This document shows positions 12,401 to 23,900 of a stretch of DNA of 64,000 nucleotides, one piece after another. The notes below the pieces were generated by a model that worked only from the letters and a program-made list of their open reading frames with translations, had not been told where the DNA came from and did no database searches. How positions within the stretch are numbered: position 1 is the stretch's first letter; the number at the start of each line of letters is the position of its first letter. The stretch spans positions 216,573-280,572 of the forward strand of contig MEHQ01000194.1 in the NCBI GenBank assembly GCA_008828725.1. Reading direction: 5' to 3'. The position numbers and the translations under genes are program-made. Source of the DNA: Saccharina japonica. Lineage: Eukaryota; Sar; Phaeophyceae; Laminariales; Laminariaceae.

Positions 12401-12500
12401 CAAGATATATATATATCAAATAAATCCTGAAAACCTTCAATAATCTACGAGGAAGCGGCCTCAACCACCACCACCTCTCCCTACCGCACCGCCCTCCTCC

Positions 12501-15110
12501 CTACCATGCTGCGACCTTACCCTCGTCCTCTCCGTTCAGGCTCTCATCGGCATCTTCAAACCCGTTGCTGTATTGCGTAAGCAGGGGCCTGCGACGCCCT
12601 TTGCCGACAACCCCGCCTGGGCTGATCGAAGTGCCCTGTTCGGCGTCATCTACCCCAGGGTCTTTGAACGAGCCTTGCATTCCCGGGCTCGCTACACCGA
12701 CGGTGCCAGCGGGAAGCATCGGCCCCCGACCGATTGCGCCTTGCCCCTGGGCCGTCTCGCCGCCGTCTGTGTCCGCACCATCCACTCCGAGCACCGCTCG
12801 AGGCGATCGACCAACGTCGTTGGGCTCTAGCGTGGGACCAACCGACTTTCTACTCTGGAGGCCCGGGTCGCCCCCTCCAACCCTCTCTGGAACGCTGGTA
12901 ACCGACTTTCTACTCTGGAGGCCCGGGTCGCCCCCTCCAACCCTCTCTGGAACGCTGGTACTGCCGCCCGCGTTTGCAGGCGAAAGCGCTTTAGCATCGT
13001 CCCGTTTGAGTTCATCGCCGGCTGGACCGGTGCTGCCAGCGCCACCGCTCCCGCTGGCTTCGTCGGCGATCGGCACAACGGCTACCCCGTTGTTAATACG
13101 AAGGGAAATCTCAACGGATCGACGCCTGGGAACATCGCTCTGAACTGGCGCGCGCTTGTGGCTCACCAGCTTGGCCAGAACGGAAGAACCCCCTCTCCCG
13201 GATTTCTGGCCCCAAGAAACGTCTCTGCGCGATCCGTCCCGACTTGTTGCGGCGGTCTCCCCGTCGCCGCGAGCGCCGCTTTTGTTCACGCCGAATATGT
13301 TGCTTTCGGTCGATCTATAGCTCCGCCAGCTGGACGATGCCGCCGTGCCTTTCGAGGCTTCGCGAGATATCCGGCGCTGGGACCCACGGCGCGACTGGTC
13401 GAACCCGGACGAGGTGTGCTTCCAGGAGGCGTTGAGCGTAGCCATGTCGTCCCATGCCCGCCAGTTGATGGAGTTCAGGTACATCAGCTGCTCGGGTTTC
13501 TTCGGCTCCACAGTGATCTCGTTCAGCCCGCCGCTGTCCGTGTCAGGTTCGTCGGCGGGTGGCTCCCACGCGGCCGAGCTGAAGGATTTCCGGCGAGGAC
13601 ACCTGGCCTCGGTTGAGCTCAGAAAAACGGCCGTGATTCCTCGAAGCGCCGCTCTGGGCCCATGCGAGCCATCCTCATCGGTACCGTGCGAGAGGCTCGA
13701 GTCCGTCCGACCGTCGCTACCAGCCGCCGAAGAAAGTTGTTTGGACGGCATCGAGGTAACTCGGAGGGGGGTATCCATCTCGATGGGGCACCGAGTGCCC
13801 CTCGGCAGCGCAGCAGCACCCATCCTACCCTTGGTGCCACCTTGAACCCTGATCATGTCCGAAGCATCGACCCAGCTCGCTTCGGAGTTGCAGCTGTGAC
13901 TATCTGGGCCTCGTGGCACGCCCAGGGAGCACGAGCTACTCGACGACGGACCCAGCAGCGGTCTAGTGCGCACCACGAGTCCCCCGGGAAAATAATCTCC
14001 AAATGGGTCATCGATCAACTCCCCATCATGTTCTCGGATACGTGCCGGCATGGGTCGGTTAGCATATGCGAGGTTCTCTATCGCCAGCGGTGGCAATGGT
14101 CGAAGCATCTGTCTGTCTCTCTGGCCGTCATCGAAGCGATCTCCGTCTGTTTCTTCTGGGCCGCTCGAGGCAAATGGGTCTCCGGGTCGACGGTGCTCTT
14201 CGTCGTTCTCTAGCGGGCCATCGCCGAGTGTGAACGAGGCGTAGCGGGAAGGAGTCGGAAACTCATCACGGTTGGGCGACTCTAAGTCACGAACGAACTC
14301 CATGCCGTCGCGGTACGCCTGCCGCGCAGTACCACCGTTGCGTTGAAAGTCCAACACGGGTGAGTCAGCTGTTGGCGAGGCATTCTCCGGCGAGCGATGG
14401 TCCCTCGTGGAGGACCCAAACAGTTTCGTGGAGAACGGCATGCTCCAGATATTTCGTTTCCGCCAACTCGACTCATGGCCGTGCAGTATCATCTCCCTGC
14501 CGCTGCCGGTCTTGTAAACACTCGAGCTTCTCCGAACCATCGGAGGGGGCGCAAGGCCCGGCGAGGCGTTGTTGGTGGAAGTAGCGTTGCGCGTTCGAGA
14601 GAGAAAAGCGAACGTGTCGGCGGACAGGTCGACCGGAGACGCCAGCTTCCCCGCGCTCGAATTTTCGCCCCGACTTATCACCCCTCTGCCGCTTGAGGCG
14701 ACTCGCGTGCCCTGGTTGAACGAGTTTCCTGTGATCATGCCTCCGTTGTTCCTTGGCAGTCTGTGCGCGGGCGTAGCGATGCCACTCCAACCTCCCGCCA
14801 TTGCCCCAGCAGCTTTCAACTTGTCGTCGAGGCGAGTGGGGGTCTTCGCAGAGCTCGCGCTGATCACGTCGTCGTCCCGTTGTCGGCGGTGCAGACTGCC
14901 GTCCTCGGACCAGCTACGCGTACTCTTGTCTACGGAGGGGGGAGGCCCCGAGCGCGCGGCGGCGGGGGTGTGGGGGACGCGGATGCCTTCGCGGGTGTTC
15001 GTAACAAACGCGGAGGCGTTCTGCTTGAGCATGGTGCACCAAGTGCGGAACCACCGGCGACGGGTGTAGTTGCGAATGTACTCGCGTGCCTTTTCGTCTT
15101 CCGGTCTCAT
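12501..15110 (-). CDS. Exon j: last exon, long cytoplasmic tail
   Basis: 870 codons including the TAG stop, entered from the acceptor TTTTGCAG directly before ATGAGACCG. It opens with MRPEDEKAREYIRNY and a basic patch, a plausible juxtamembrane helix. It then becomes disordered: rich in Ser, Gly, Arg, Pro and acidic runs, with many RRxS-type sites that kinases could use. A 20-residue unit (SVPERVGGGDPGLQSRK and flanks) is present twice because of an exact 60-bp DNA duplication. The frame is open throughout, and that is strong evidence that it is coding. Confidence 0.8.
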   Translation of the reverse strand: MRPEDEKAREYIRNYTRRRWFRTWCTMLKQNASAFVTNTREGIRVPHTPAAARSGPPPSVDKSTRSWSEDGSLHRRQRDDDVISASSAKTPTRLDDKLKAAGAMAGGWSGIATPAHRLPRNNGGMITGNSFNQGTRVASSGRGVISRGENSSAGKLASPVDLSADTFAFLSRTRNATSTNNASPGLAPPPMVRRSSSVYKTGSGREMILHGHESSWRKRNIWSMPFSTKLFGSSTRDHRSPENASPTADSPVLDFQRNGGTARQAYRDGMEFVRDLESPNRDEFPTPSRYASFTLGDGPLENDEEHRRPGDPFASSGPEETDGDRFDDGQRDRQMLRPLPPLAIENLAYANRPMPARIREHDGELIDDPFGDYFPGGLVVRTRPLLGPSSSSSCSLGVPRGPDSHSCNSEASWVDASDMIRVQGGTKGRMGAAALPRGTRCPIEMDTPLRVTSMPSKQLSSAAGSDGRTDSSLSHGTDEDGSHGPRAALRGITAVFLSSTEARCPRRKSFSSAAWEPPADEPDTDSGGLNEITVEPKKPEQLMYLNSINWRAWDDMATLNASWKHTSSGFDQSRRGSQRRISREASKGTAASSSWRSYRSTESNIFGVNKSGARGDGETAATSRDGSRRDVSWGQKSGRGGSSVLAKLVSHKRAPVQSDVPRRRSVEISLRINNGVAVVPIADEASGSGGAGSTGPAGDELKRDDAKALSPANAGGSTSVPERVGGGDPGLQSRKSVTSVPERVGGGDPGLQSRKSVGPTLEPNDVGRSPRAVLGVDGADTDGGETAQGQGAIGRGPMLPAGTVGVASPGMQGSFKDPGVDDAEQGTSISPGGVVGKGRRRPLLTQYSNGFEDADESLNGEDEGKVAAW

Positions 15111-18100
15111 CTGCAAAAGGAACGAGAACAAGGGTGTGTGCATTGTTGTGTTTATTCGTTCTTGCTCGTTCTTTCATCTGCCAAAAGGAACAAAAACATA
15201 TGTGTATTGCATGTTGTTTGTATTGTGCCTCCTGGTCGTGACGTCAATACATCCCTTGCGGTCGGAAAATATATAACATCGTGTTTTTCCATGCATTGAA
15301 CGTTGGAGAGGGAAACGAAGCTGGTTCAACGTTTGCTCAATCGTATTTTTGCTGCCACCCCGCTGAAATCCTTCCCTCATGGTGACTTGCCTGTGAAGGG
15401 TCAGTACGGTTGTTGCTCAATTTTTCCCGTCGGTTGCTGCGGATTGTGGCCATCATCAGCACAGCGTCGAGGTAGACTGGAACGATCAGCACTGCCCGCG
15501 GGAGTAACAGAGAACACGGCGGTAAAAAGAAGAAAATAAATCGTCGCTCAAAATATGGCTATGGCTAGATCCTCGCAGTAAGCACCGAACGAGCGATCTT
15601 ATTGACTCTTGAGTTGTTTTTTCACCCACCCGCCGGAGAATTTCACAAACATGAAGATAAAAAATAAAACAGTCACGAAATCGCTTATATATTAGAAAGG
15701 CTATTGTGGTGCCTGTTCCTCTTGCCGTGTCACAAAGCGAACACGAATCGCGTACGTAACTGTTTTGTTGCTGAAGTTCCCGTTTCGCAACCCCGTGAGG
15801 ACTCTTTCAGCGAACAACCACAATAATGTGTCTACGAGACATTGAAATAAGCAACAGAGTGGTGAACATCCATATCACAAAATGCCAGCTCGACGCACCG
15901 CAGGGCTTGATATATACCAGGGATGACTCCTGACAAACGTCTTGAGCCCTCAGCCACTCGCTTTGCACCGTACACCGTACAGTCAGCTACGGGGTTGCCC
16001 AGTCAACTGTACCTGGTATGGCGTAAAGCTAAGCCGACCACCTCGCGACAAAAAAAAGAAACACCGCAAAAAATGTTCCTTGCATTTTCCCAAAGAGGCC
16101 GCTGTTCTGCGACGAGGTCCCGCCTACTCAGTCCACCACTTGCTTCCTGCCGCACAGATGTAGTCGATTTCAAAAAAACTACATACGTTATGGGCCTCAC
16201 CTATAAGAACAGTTTGTTTTCCCCAAGAGTAAGGCGTGTCCCCATATTGCCAACTTCGCGCGATACAAAATGCGCTTCCAACCGAACCCGTAACAAACAC
16301 TTGCTCTGTACTACGTATTTATATAATACTGCAATGCCGCACGTGCTTACCACAGGGAACAATAAGCAGCAACGCGGCCACCGTCGCGCTGGCTGTGTGA
16401 GCTTCGTCAGATTCAGGGCAATTGAAGGTAGATGACGCCAACAGTCCCGTCCCGATGGCGTCTACAGCCGCCAGGGCCGCGACGATGGTGTTGATAACCC
16501 TGCATCGGCGGAATGCAAGCGCACGTCAAGAGACAAATCACAAGAAGAAGAAAAACGCCCGTTCGTTCGTTCGTCACTCACACTAGATGTATTTGTCAAC
16601 AATGTTCAGGGAATGTAAGGCGGGCGGACAAGCGGTGGGATTAGATTAACAGGTTCTTGCGCAACTAATGTGCAACTGCACGACTGGCTGTTTGCCTAGC
16701 AAAACCTCTGGAACGGTGGTATCTGGAGCCGGCACTGTGTGTAACTATATTGTACGCGCCAAAAATGATACCAGTTATAAACGTGAACAGGCACGTGCGT
16801 ACGTACGTAGAGGGTGAATTGCTTTGAATCCCAAATAACAGGTAGCATGGTTGCCCTCCTACTCCAAGCTCCCTATGTTTCGGAACTCGCATCAGGGGTG
16901 GCACAGCGGGCACTCCGCCCCCCTTCTTCCTTCCCTCCCTCCCTCCCTCCCTCCCTCCCTCCCTCCCTCCCTCCCTCCCTCCCTCCCCACTACTGTCAGG
17001 GGTCAAGTGGGAAACGCTGTGAGGAGTGGTGGCGCGCATGTAAGCCGCGATGGATACCGAGAGGCACCAGACACACACAAAGCAGACCACGCAAAATTTC
17101 TTCTCGCACCGCCGTAAAATAAAAATAAAATAACGGGGCGCGGGTGTCAAACCGACTACTCCGAACGTAGTTAGGGAGGCTGCCTTCACCCATGTCTTGG
17201 AGGTAAACCTACTCGACATTAGGATAGGTTCATGGTTGCGGTGGTAAACAATCCGTCAAGCTCGAAACCGGTTTTTGAAAAAAACGGTTCGTATGGTTCA
17301 GCGTCTAAAGACGGGTTGATGTGGGATTCACCTGTTAGCGAAGGGCTCGAGACAGATTACCATGACAAACACCGCCGTGTGTATGCCACAGAACAGGAAG
17401 AGCTGGAGTTTGTCGTTGTCCATCAGAACTGCGATGCTCGCGAAGGCGGCCCGCTGCGAAATGGGGGGTGTTCGTGCAGGCAGTGAGGAGAGGGTATGCG
17501 ACAACCGCCGGGGTGAGTCACGCCAAAGCTGCGGCATATCCACTTGTGTAAGTAAATAGATGAAAATGAAGGGTTTCCACAGTATGTTTTTGGAATCCTT
17601 CGTATGAATACTACGGTGTGCTTACGTAGGTGAATGTAATTACTGAATGAATGACGTGAGCTATATACTACACTGGTGTTAAAAAAAGTACTACTATTTA
17701 ATACCTTTGTATTGCGTTTGCCATCCGACCATGTGCAGGATGATCTTCAACGTTGGTCGCTTATAAACACCCCCCCAAAGCAAGAACCTCAAATTGGTTT
17801 ATTTTTAAGAAATGATATCGCACGGGAAACAAATATGCAACGCACACGATGTGCGAAAGTTGAGATCAACAACCGACGGCACCCCCCCCCCCCTATGAAC
17901 ACGCTCGAGCCAAATGCCCGGTGGCGCAAAGGGTGCGCTGGTATTCGAACGCGCGGCACTTCGTACGGCAATTCGAAACCGGCTACGCTCTCAATGGCGC
18001 AGTACACCACCACCACCACCACCGGGTGCGCTGGTATTCGAACGCGCGGCACTTCGTACGGCAATTCGAAACCGGCTACGCTCTCAATGGCGCAGTACAC

Positions 18101-20903
18101 CACCACCACCACCACCACCATAACCACCACAACCACCATCACCACTATCATCTCCACCACCACCACCACCACCACCACCGCCACCACTACCACTTACCAC
18201 CTCCATCACCGCCCGGTAGGTCAACATGGTGGGAGGTACTCGTAGTATAGTCTATCGCAATCCGACAATGTAGGAACCTTCAAGGTCCAACAACGCAAAC
18301 GTTTTTCAGAACGATAGAACAGCAAGGCGACCAAGACGTAAAACCACGTGCGGTAGTACATCACGGTACGAGTAGGACTTTACAGTACCGCCAACCAACT
18401 CACCTGAACCAAACATACGACAACGAACAGCGTCCCGCCCTGCGTGAAATCCACAAACACCGGCTCGAAGCCTTTACGGAAGCGGTCACCCTCTCGCCTG
18501 GCCTCCAGGCTCTGCTCTTGGTCCGTGCTCCACTGTCCCTTGTCCGCCCAAGCGAACAGCTTGTGGTCCTCGAACCAGCTACCCCTCAAGTTCGAAAGGA
18601 AGTTGCGTCTGCCGACCGCGGGCGCATCGAGATTGGCGCCGTCGCCGTATTCGTTGAAGACGATGTAGTGGTTGGGATAAACCCGCAAGAAGATGATGCG
18701 CGCCAGCGCCAGGATTATGAGCACAGGAAAGAGAACCTTTCGATACGACCGACCCCAGGTACGAATATTACACATGCGACATGGACAATAGGAGGCCAAG
18801 GACAAGACATGGGGGGGGGGGGGGGAGAGGGGGGTCGGGCGTATTCATCATTAGAGCCATTCCTGTACAGTGCGGTAGCCATGCTTCTACAGTGCGGTAG
18901 CCATGCCTCTACAGTGCGGTAGCCATGCCTCCATAGTGCGGTAGCCATGCCTCTACAGTGCGGTAGCCATGCCCCTACAGTGCGGTAAAGGCATTGCTCA
19001 GGGGTCATTTAGTACGTATCATAGCATCTACATTTCCTGAGACCCCGCCGCGCTTGAGGAGCTCAACGTACACACCTCACCCAACCACAGACCCCCCCAA
19101 GACAAGAACAAACACAGAACAACCCAGCCGAATACAAACCACCATGGACTGGCCACAAACGGAGACGGTTGACTCAGCTGAAGACCTCCGTCGGCGCCTA
19201 CAGTAGTAAGGTTTACGCTCAAAACAGTACAAGCCCTACCGCAGCACGACTTTCTGGTACGAACCGTAAGCGCTCGACACGAGAAAAACAATGTGCCCTG
19301 GAGACGGCCGTTTCTTGGCGCCGTCAGTGTGGCAATCTTAGCAGCTCCCGCACTAAACAAAATTACAGTAGTAGCACAATAAAGGAAAAGTCTAAGCCAC
19401 CGTCCGTCACGGGTTTAATTAAAACTTGACGTATTTTTCTACGGTAGCAGCAGGCGTTGCGCCTCTTTTTTTTTCCTGATGCTCCTTGTTTAAGGAGAAC
19501 CTCTTCCTCACCCGGACGACTGACGCGTGTTACGCTAAAGAAAAGCACTTTTGGGCTGAAAAAAATCTGAAAGACGGACATTCTTAGCCAAAAACGTCAA
19601 TCAACGGAATTTCATTCGTGTGTCATCACAGCATTTTTCGTGTTATACTTGGGATCATGCGACTATTCATCGGGTATAGCAGTTGTGGTTTTCCTCTTAA
19701 ACCCTTTTAGAACTGCAGTCCCGTTTTGGGGACAAACCACTCTAATTCTAAGTAATTTGTCCCCAAAACGGGACTCCAGTGCTATACGTAAGGGTTAAAT
19801 CCGTTTTTTGAGTGAGGTGTGTAGAGGTCCTCAAGTTATCCCCCTCAGAGAGAACACGGTGCACCTCTCCCGTAGCGTGCGTCAACCGGCTGGGGAGAGC
19901 AAATGCGTGCCCTAAGCCCGATTCACAATCTCCATGACCCAAGTATCCAACGTATACGTACCTGGCATCCTAAAATGTAGTTTCAAGTATGAAAGGGCAG
20001 CTATCGTTGACGAGTGTTTTTTTGTTTTTTGTTTTTTTTCATAAAATTCATGGTTTTCCTGGTTTGTGTTTTAAAATAATTTCTGCGATAAATAACGGCC
20101 CAAACCGCAAAATTTGATTTGGAAGTTCTTCGTGTGAGGAGGACTCCGCCGATCCGAACGTGTTTTATTCAAAGCGTGCAACACCCCCGTCAATTGTAAA
20201 CTTCGTATATACACATATATATATATAATATATATAAGCACGCAACTTTTGCTCGACACAACGGGGTGCTTAGACTCACCAACGCGACCATCGCCAAGAA
20301 GAACGCGGGCGGACTCTCGTCGTAACCATCTCCAATAGCCCAGGCCTGAGAGGCAACGGCGCCCTCGAAGGCAAAGAACAGAAACATGAGCTCGAGGTGG
20401 GGGAAGTGGAGGCACGCCGGCCGCACACGCTCTCGACACGCGTCCAGCGGCAAGGTCAAACGGGTGGCACCCTTGCGACAGGGCCCCGAGCCGCACCACC
20501 TCTCCTCCTCGTCGTCGCTCTCGGAATCCCCGACGAAACGCCTGGAGTTGTAAGGAGACTGCGCGGCGGACTTGTCACCCTCGACCGGCCCGTCGAGATG
20601 TGGAGACGTCCTCATCACCGTGGTCCCGCCCCTGAATAGCGCCCACATCTCGCCGACGGGGACGGCTCCGAGGCGAGCAGTGTTCAGGTCGTGTTTGGCG
20701 CGTTCCTGTGGGGTTTCGTCGCGAGGTAGGAGGCGTGAACGCGCGGAGGGTGGGTGGGTGGGTGGGTGGGTGGTTGCGTCTCAGGTGTTGGGGGGGGGGG
20801 GGGTTGTTGGAACCTGTTTTCTTGTGGCCGTGGACTATAGGTTGAGCAGTGCGTTCGTGTGAAGGGAGCGACTGCAGCAACGACAACAACAACAACGACG
20901 ACG

Positions 20904-20935
<32 letters not shown>

Positions 20936-23900
20936 AACGACAACAACAACCACGACAACAACAACAACAACAACACAACCAAAAAACATGCAGGGGAGGG
21001 CTATATATTGATCGAGGCCTTTTTTCAGGTGTTTTATGTAGCAACCAACAAAAAAGGACTCTGCTGCTGTAAAGCAAGAATGGCATTCTAGCTATAAATA
21101 CATTGGACAGTTTAGAACCACCATCAGTCAGAAAGTGGCTTTTGACCAAACCATACGCGGGCCACTAAAAAACAAAAAAATCGGTTGCTGGGGTGCTACA
21201 GGTATACCAGTATACGTTAAGAAGATCACTTTTTTCAAGTTTTTTTTTCTTTCGAAGCCGGTCAGAGCCACTCAACCGAGTGACTACGATAGAGGTAGGT
21301 ATACCTTTGTTTGGATACGATAGAGGTAGGTATACCTTTTTTTGGCTCCTTAACCCAAAATCGTCGGAATTTCGTTTTTTTTTTTTTTTTCATGTCGCAC
21401 TATTTTCCATTTTTATGCTTAGGCCAATGGGATTGATTGTTCATCGAGTGTACGTACGTAGCACTTCTATTTCCATCCAAAATCAGTTTTTTTTTTTTCG
21501 TAGGTAGTTGGGGTATAGAGCTCCTCAAGTGACCACCCTTATGAGGCAAAAACATGGTGCACCTTTACCGTAGCATGCGTCCGTATCCAGTTTTTTCTGC
21601 AGCAGTCTTTCAACCTCTCAACAATAATTCTAGTTTTTCGAGTTGTGCCCCCCACCCCCCGTATAGTATGTATGGGTTTTTGTCTGTTGCTATGCGCCAA
21701 CACGATATAATTTGGCCCAATTGTTTTAGTGAGATACAGAGACACTCGCCCCTCCCGAGTGGCGAAGCGCCGCGGTGGAAATTATGGCATCATGTACCCC
21801 CCCCTCCGTCCCGGCATTGTGGGGATGCTAGGGTCTATGGTCATACGACCACGGCCATGCATGAAAATGAAGAACATCCCCCCGTCGCTGGGGTACAGAG
21901 CTCCACACGCGCGGAGCCTTATAAGCAAACAGGTGTTGTTTGCTACCCGTGCGGTAGCTCGCGTCACGTTGTTCTCACCCTGGTCAGGCGGTACGCGTCC
22001 ATCCCCGACACCAACGCCACATGGAGGGCGACCATGACAAGCAAAATGGCCACAATGAGCACGGTGTTGTTCACGAACATGAAGACGCCCTTGCCCGCCT
22101 CCGGCTCCAGGATCCCGAAAACGTTGGTCGGGAAACTTAGGTTGACCCATCTTCTCGTGACGTGTGCGCGGAGAGGCATGCGGGGGAAAATGGCACAAGC
22201 GGTGGCAAGGGGGTGAGGGCTAAGCTATATGTATACGGCTGAGTTTTGTTTTTTTAGTTTGAAACGTCACGCTACACACCGCAAAAACTGTGTTCTACTG
22301 TACAATTGATCTCCAGAAGCATGACGCTACACGCCGCACACACTGTGCTCTACAGCAGTACAATTGACGTTGTGAAGCATAGTGAATGTTGTCGTACAGC
22401 AGTGCATTTGCTCGAATGCTCGATTTTGTAATCGCGTGGATGACAGAATTGATGTCCTTCGAGAAAGTAGACACTCTAACCTCTCGACACACGAGATCAG
22501 GAGGGAGGCGAAAAACGAGAAGACGAAACAAAGGGAGCTTTGTGAGTGCCAAACCGAACCTACAAACGAAAGCAAAACTGGATTTGAAGGTTTGAGTGAC
22601 GTCTAAGCACCGATAACCGACCTCTCCAGTACCGCACAATTGAGGTAGAAACGTGAGACAGCGCGTTTACAGAGCGCTACATTTCATAGTAACGTATTGG
22701 AAACTGTTTTGGTTCCCGCTACACCTGCGACACAAAGGATGAGGGCAGGTCAAGCGCGATACATATTTTCGTCTCGAAGGCCTCGTAAGTTTTTGGTGTG
22801 TGAACGCCTTTTGCCACGATGGACGCAGCACATATCGACGAAAAACCCTTTTCCGACTGAATGGGCTCCTACACTGAGAAATTACCCACTAGTATTCGAA
22901 TAGGAAAGTTTTTTCTTTTGGGGGGGGGGGTGGGGGAGATCAGAGCTCTAGCTCTATTGGTACTACTATTCCATAGCTGTTCGTATCGAAACGGCTATAT
23001 ATCGAAAGGGCTTATTCGCTATTTGCTGTTTGTTTTGTTTGGCCGGGATCACCGACGCGCCTCCAAAAAATCGAAATTCGAAAATCGAAAACCAGAGGTA
23101 CTGCATACCGAATGACGAACCACAACCCCCCCCCGCCCCCCATTCATGTTTTACAACAATATCCTATTTGTATACGAATCATGGGACATGGGCTTGTTTG
23201 TTCGCCTTGGGGTTTTTACGGTTCTGAAGGGTTTGGGTGAGGCCGACCGAGAGAGCTATACTATGATCAAGTGAGGAGCCTGCGGAAAATGAGGAGCTAC
23301 CCTTGTAAGGCAAAAGCACGCCACGTGCGGGTGCTCTCTTTTCTTTCGCGCTTTGGTGGGCGGCCTCAAAAAAATGGCACCGCAAACCATCCCACCTTAG
23401 GCCTTTAAGGAGGTCGTCGAGAAAAGAGTCGCCTTTGTTCACGTGGCCAACAAACGACAGTGTTGCGAGGAACTGGAGCTGTGTCATCAGCACGATGGCC
23501 AACGTCGCCGATGGTCTGCGGTTGCTCAAATGGCTCCAGGCTTCATCGCTTCGGGGTTTGGGACCGAACGCCAAGGTGGCGCCCTTTTTTAAGGCGAGGG
23601 GACAAGAACGGTGGGATTTTTATTCGTCGGGGGAATGGAGAAAAATTATGTGTTTTGTGTTTGCGTACGGGTGTGTGTGTGTGGTCAGTCGTGCCAGTCA
23701 TGCACCAGATGGTCATGGATATCTTACGTGAAAGCATAACGATGCTGCTGAAGCGAAGGGGCCATCGCTTTTGCCGCGCTTGGACCACAGCTCATCTGGG
23801 CTGGACCGCTACCCTCGTGGGCAGAGTGCGGTCTACTTTACCTAGTAGTTTTCTTCTGCGCCTTCACCGATCGTTCAAAGTTTGTGGTAGTGGACGGTGC

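Noticed and set aside
17931-18116. tRNA gene suggested by TGGCGCAAAGGG and ATTCGAA
   Set aside because: A D-arm can be drawn, but the anticodon and T stems do not pair and no acceptor stem closes. The unit is a tandem repeat in an intron.
18860-18988. Possible regulatory array or CRISPR
   Set aside because: The 22-bp units are contiguous without spacers and lie in an intron, so it is a minisatellite.
20684-20989. Poly-Val and Ser/Leu-rich frames on minus
   Set aside because: They are the translation of a CAA/CGA microsatellite in an intron.
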